A DNA stretch of 12,268 nucleotides, from NCBI GenBank assembly GCA_900556055.1, contig USNJ01000049.1, positions 1 to 12,268 of the forward strand, read 5' to 3'. Shown one piece after another: positions 12,044-12,268 of the stretch. This DNA comes from an uncultured Ruminococcus sp. (lineage in GTDB: Bacteria > Bacillota > Clostridia > Oscillospirales > Ruminococcaceae). Positions within the stretch are counted from its first letter, which is position 1; the number at the start of each line of letters is the position of its first letter. The position numbers and the translations under genes are program-made. Under the pieces are notes generated by a model that did no database searches, was not told where the DNA came from, and was given only the letters and a program-made list of their open reading frames with translations.

Positions 12044-12268
12044 GGTCAAGCCCTCGACCGATTAGTACCTGCAAGCTAAACATCTCGCGATGCTTACACA
12101 TTAGGCCTATCAACCTCATAGTCTTTGAGGGGTCTTACTCTGTAAACAGATGGGATATCTTATCTTAAGGGCGGTTTCACGCTTAGATGCCTTCAGCGTT
12201 TATCCGTTCCGCACATAGCTGCCCAGCTGTGCCACTGGCGTGACAACTGGTGCACCAGAGGTGCGTCC
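12044..12268 (-). rRNA. rrl: 23S ribosomal RNA, 3' end (partial)
   Basis: The minus strand carries the 3' domain of 23S: CTGAAGGCATCTAAGCGTGA, AACCGCCCTTAAGATAAGAT, GAGGTTGATAGGCC, TGTGTAAGCATCGCGAGATG and GTACTAATCGGTCGAGGGCT. The gene continues past the right edge. The 3' end near 12044 is estimated from the last conserved helix. The 23S-5S spacer (11957-12043) shows nothing else recognisable. Confidence 0.95.

Overview
The window looks like a low-to-medium GC Gram-positive gut Firmicute, most likely Ruminococcus or a close Oscillospiraceae relative. This rests on the strong GGAGG-type ribosome binding sites, TTGACA/TATAAT promoters, the rRNA and tRNA-Asn sequences, and the type of replication and mobilization proteins. 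The species is not proven. The window reads as a plasmid or chromid backbone lying directly beside the 3' end of a ribosomal RNA operon.

Layout, left to right. Positions 1-290 hold a leftward promoter for a gene whose start codon sits at the window edge, plus a hairpin. Positions 290-1594 (minus) encode a secreted metallo-beta-lactamase-fold lipoprotein. Positions 1807-2633 (plus) hold a small XRE regulator and an isochorismatase-family hydrolase. Positions 2817-5553 (minus) are a partition operon: two small unknown genes, then parA, parB and a third small unknown. Three near-identical parS-like palindromes are spread through it. A divergent control region (5628-5758) carries two matching operators and leads rightward to a small ribbon-helix-helix protein (5773-5997), the likely repressor of both directions. 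A ThuA-like protein follows (6163-6795). Positions 6887-8709 (minus) are mobA and mobC, with an oriT-like cluster of inverted repeats upstream (8739-8889). Positions 8912-11497 (minus) form a replication operon: a sigma-region-4/alpha-CTD fusion protein, a RepA_N initiator split into two frames, two small helix-turn-helix proteins and a short unknown. Positions 11720-12268 (minus) hold tRNA-Asn, 5S rRNA and the 3' end of 23S rRNA.

The most notable observation is inside repA. It carries about five tandem 23-bp iteron-like repeats (10296-10410), and the gene is broken exactly there. Because 23 is 2 mod 3, adding one repeat would rejoin the two frames, so loss (or assembly collapse) of one iteron explains the break. 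Other points are the autoregulatory architecture at the par promoter, a parS copy inside the parB coding sequence, an attenuator-like alternative hairpin ahead of the sigma/alpha-CTD gene, a 71-bp promoter block duplicated ahead of two cargo genes, and the adjacency of an rRNA operon to replication and partition genes. That adjacency fits either a secondary chromosome or an integrated mobilizable plasmid. No integrase, transposase or CRISPR array is visible.
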